Of a stretch of 64,000 nucleotides of DNA, positions 63,493 through 64,000 are shown one piece after another. Source of the stretch: Novosphingobium sp. UBA6272. Lineage in GTDB: Bacteria > Pseudomonadota > Alphaproteobacteria > Sphingomonadales > Sphingomonadaceae. Numbering within the stretch: the stretch's first letter is position 1; each line of letters starts with the position of its first letter. The stretch lies in contig NZ_DJUW01000026.1 of the NCBI RefSeq assembly GCF_002440635.1, forward strand, positions 1 to 64,000, in the 5' to 3' direction. Both the position numbers and the translations under genes were made by a program. The notes below the pieces were generated by a model. That model was not told the origin of the DNA. It ran no database searches and saw nothing but the letters and a program-made list of their open reading frames with translations.

Positions 63493-63520
63493 AAGGGCGG
63501 CTGGCAACGGCCGCCCTTTT
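63493..63520 (+). terminator. Rho-independent terminator
   Basis: AAGGGCGGC (63493-63501) pairs with GCCGCCCTT (63510-63518) around an 8-base loop, followed by TT and CC. It is 24 bp after the stop of the TPR-like gene, and also lies just downstream of the convergent carbonic anhydrase gene. Confidence 0.8.
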
Positions 63521-63527
63521 CCTTTGC

Positions 63528-64000
63528 CTATTCAACCGGGGCGAAGGTCCCGCTGGTCTCATCCAGCAGATGCAGGATGCCGTCGGAGATCGCGAAGAAC
63601 GCGCCGGTCAATTGAAGTTCCCCATCGCGTTCCTTGCGGCGGATGCAGGGAAAGGTCCGCAAATTGGCCAGGCTGACCTCAACCCCGGCCTGCTCCATCG
63701 CACGTTCGGCCACTCGGCCTTCGGTGCCATGGGTGTGGGCCACTTTCTCACGCGCATCGTCGAGCAGGGCGATCCAGTCGGCAATGAAGCCGCCTTCGCC
63801 CGGTTCGGTGCCGTGCATCTCCCGGGTCAGAGCCGCCTTGCAGCCGCCGCACATCCCGTGTCCCATCACCACGATCTCGCGGACTTTGAGGACTTGAACC
63901 GCGAACTCCAGCGCAGCGGAAACACCGTGATGGCCTGGCGTGGTCTCGAACGGCGGGACCATTGCGGCGACATTGCGGACCACGAAGATCTCGCCCGGAT
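63528..64000 (-). CDS. Beta-class carbonic anhydrase (partial, 5' end outside window)
   Basis: Zinc enzyme interconverting CO2 and bicarbonate. The visible C-terminal 156 residues begin PGEIFVVRNVAAMVPP, then GVSAALEFAVQVLKV and the zinc-ligand loop MGHGMCGGCKAA (His and Cys). Length to the stop is usual for the family. The frame is open to the window edge. Confidence 0.95.
   Translation of the reverse strand, partial: PGEIFVVRNVAAMVPPFETTPGHHGVSAALEFAVQVLKVREIVVMGHGMCGGCKAALTREMHGTEPGEGGFIADWIALLDDAREKVAHTHGTEGRVAERAMEQAGVEVSLANLRTFPCIRRKERDGELQLTGAFFAISDGILHLLDETSGTFAPVE

Overview
The window is a gene-dense, high-G+C (about 65% by eye) chromosomal segment from an alphaproteobacterium, most probably of the order Sphingomonadales. 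The reasons are the gene order (nuo operon - birA - coaX - RNase J - DUF1467; ppiD - trpE/trpG/trpD/trpC - moaC - moeA - lexA - comEC - gltA; ftsB - pdhA - pdhB with a lipoyl-fused E1 beta), alphaproteobacterial GTTC-N7-GTTC LexA boxes, frequent GTG/TTG starts, and short palindromic repeats with the core CCTGAACTTGTTTCAGG that are typical of sphingomonad genomes. The assignment is an inference; no 16S gene is present.

Layout: 1-9389 is the distal part of the complex I operon (nuoG partial, H, I, J, K, L, M, N), continuing through stop/start overlaps into birA, coaX, an RNase J gene and a DUF1467 gene (to 12799). 12796-19504 is a conserved but poorly understood block: a minus-strand TipN-like coiled-coil membrane protein, and divergently an Hpt-like protein lacking the phospho-accepting His, a nucleotidyltransferase-like membrane protein, a helical protein of unknown role, and a histidine-kinase-like protein whose H-box His is replaced by Pro. 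19472-26934 carries gltA, a gltX C-terminal relic, comEC, lexA with two LexA boxes, moeA, moaC and trpC. trpD and trpG follow, but trpE is separated from trpG by about 4 kb holding a proline iminopeptidase, a MetX-like hydrolase, an SDR and a lower-G+C TIR/deoxyribosyltransferase-like gene. ppiD, tpiA, secG and pyrG come next.

39145-39600 is a gene-free stretch with a strong hairpin terminator. An hsp20 gene follows with a sigma32-type promoter and a leader that may be a ROSE-type thermometer. Then come grxC, a nitrilase-family amidase, DUF1178, tRNA-Arg(CCT) with a duplicated 3' end, ftsB, and pdhA/pdhB. 44990-51052 is a six-gene minus-strand cluster of Tad/Flp minor pilin genes arranged as two repeated triplets (one large TadG-like protein plus two TadE-like proteins). 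The last part holds a squalene/phytoene-synthase-like protein, an EF-hand protein, an outer-membrane barrel, trmFO, a YhhN protein, a Cys-paired Sel1-repeat secreted protein with a small secreted partner, a TauD-type dioxygenase, DUF952, gyrA, a secreted TPR-like protein and a partial beta-carbonic anhydrase.

Most of the window is core metabolism (respiration, tryptophan and Moco synthesis, pyruvate dehydrogenase, CTP, glycolysis). The unusual material is the pseudo-phosphorelay block next to the TipN-like gene, the TIR-like gene in the split trp cluster, the gltX relic, the tRNA-Arg att-like repeat, the duplicated Tad module and the heat-shock leader.
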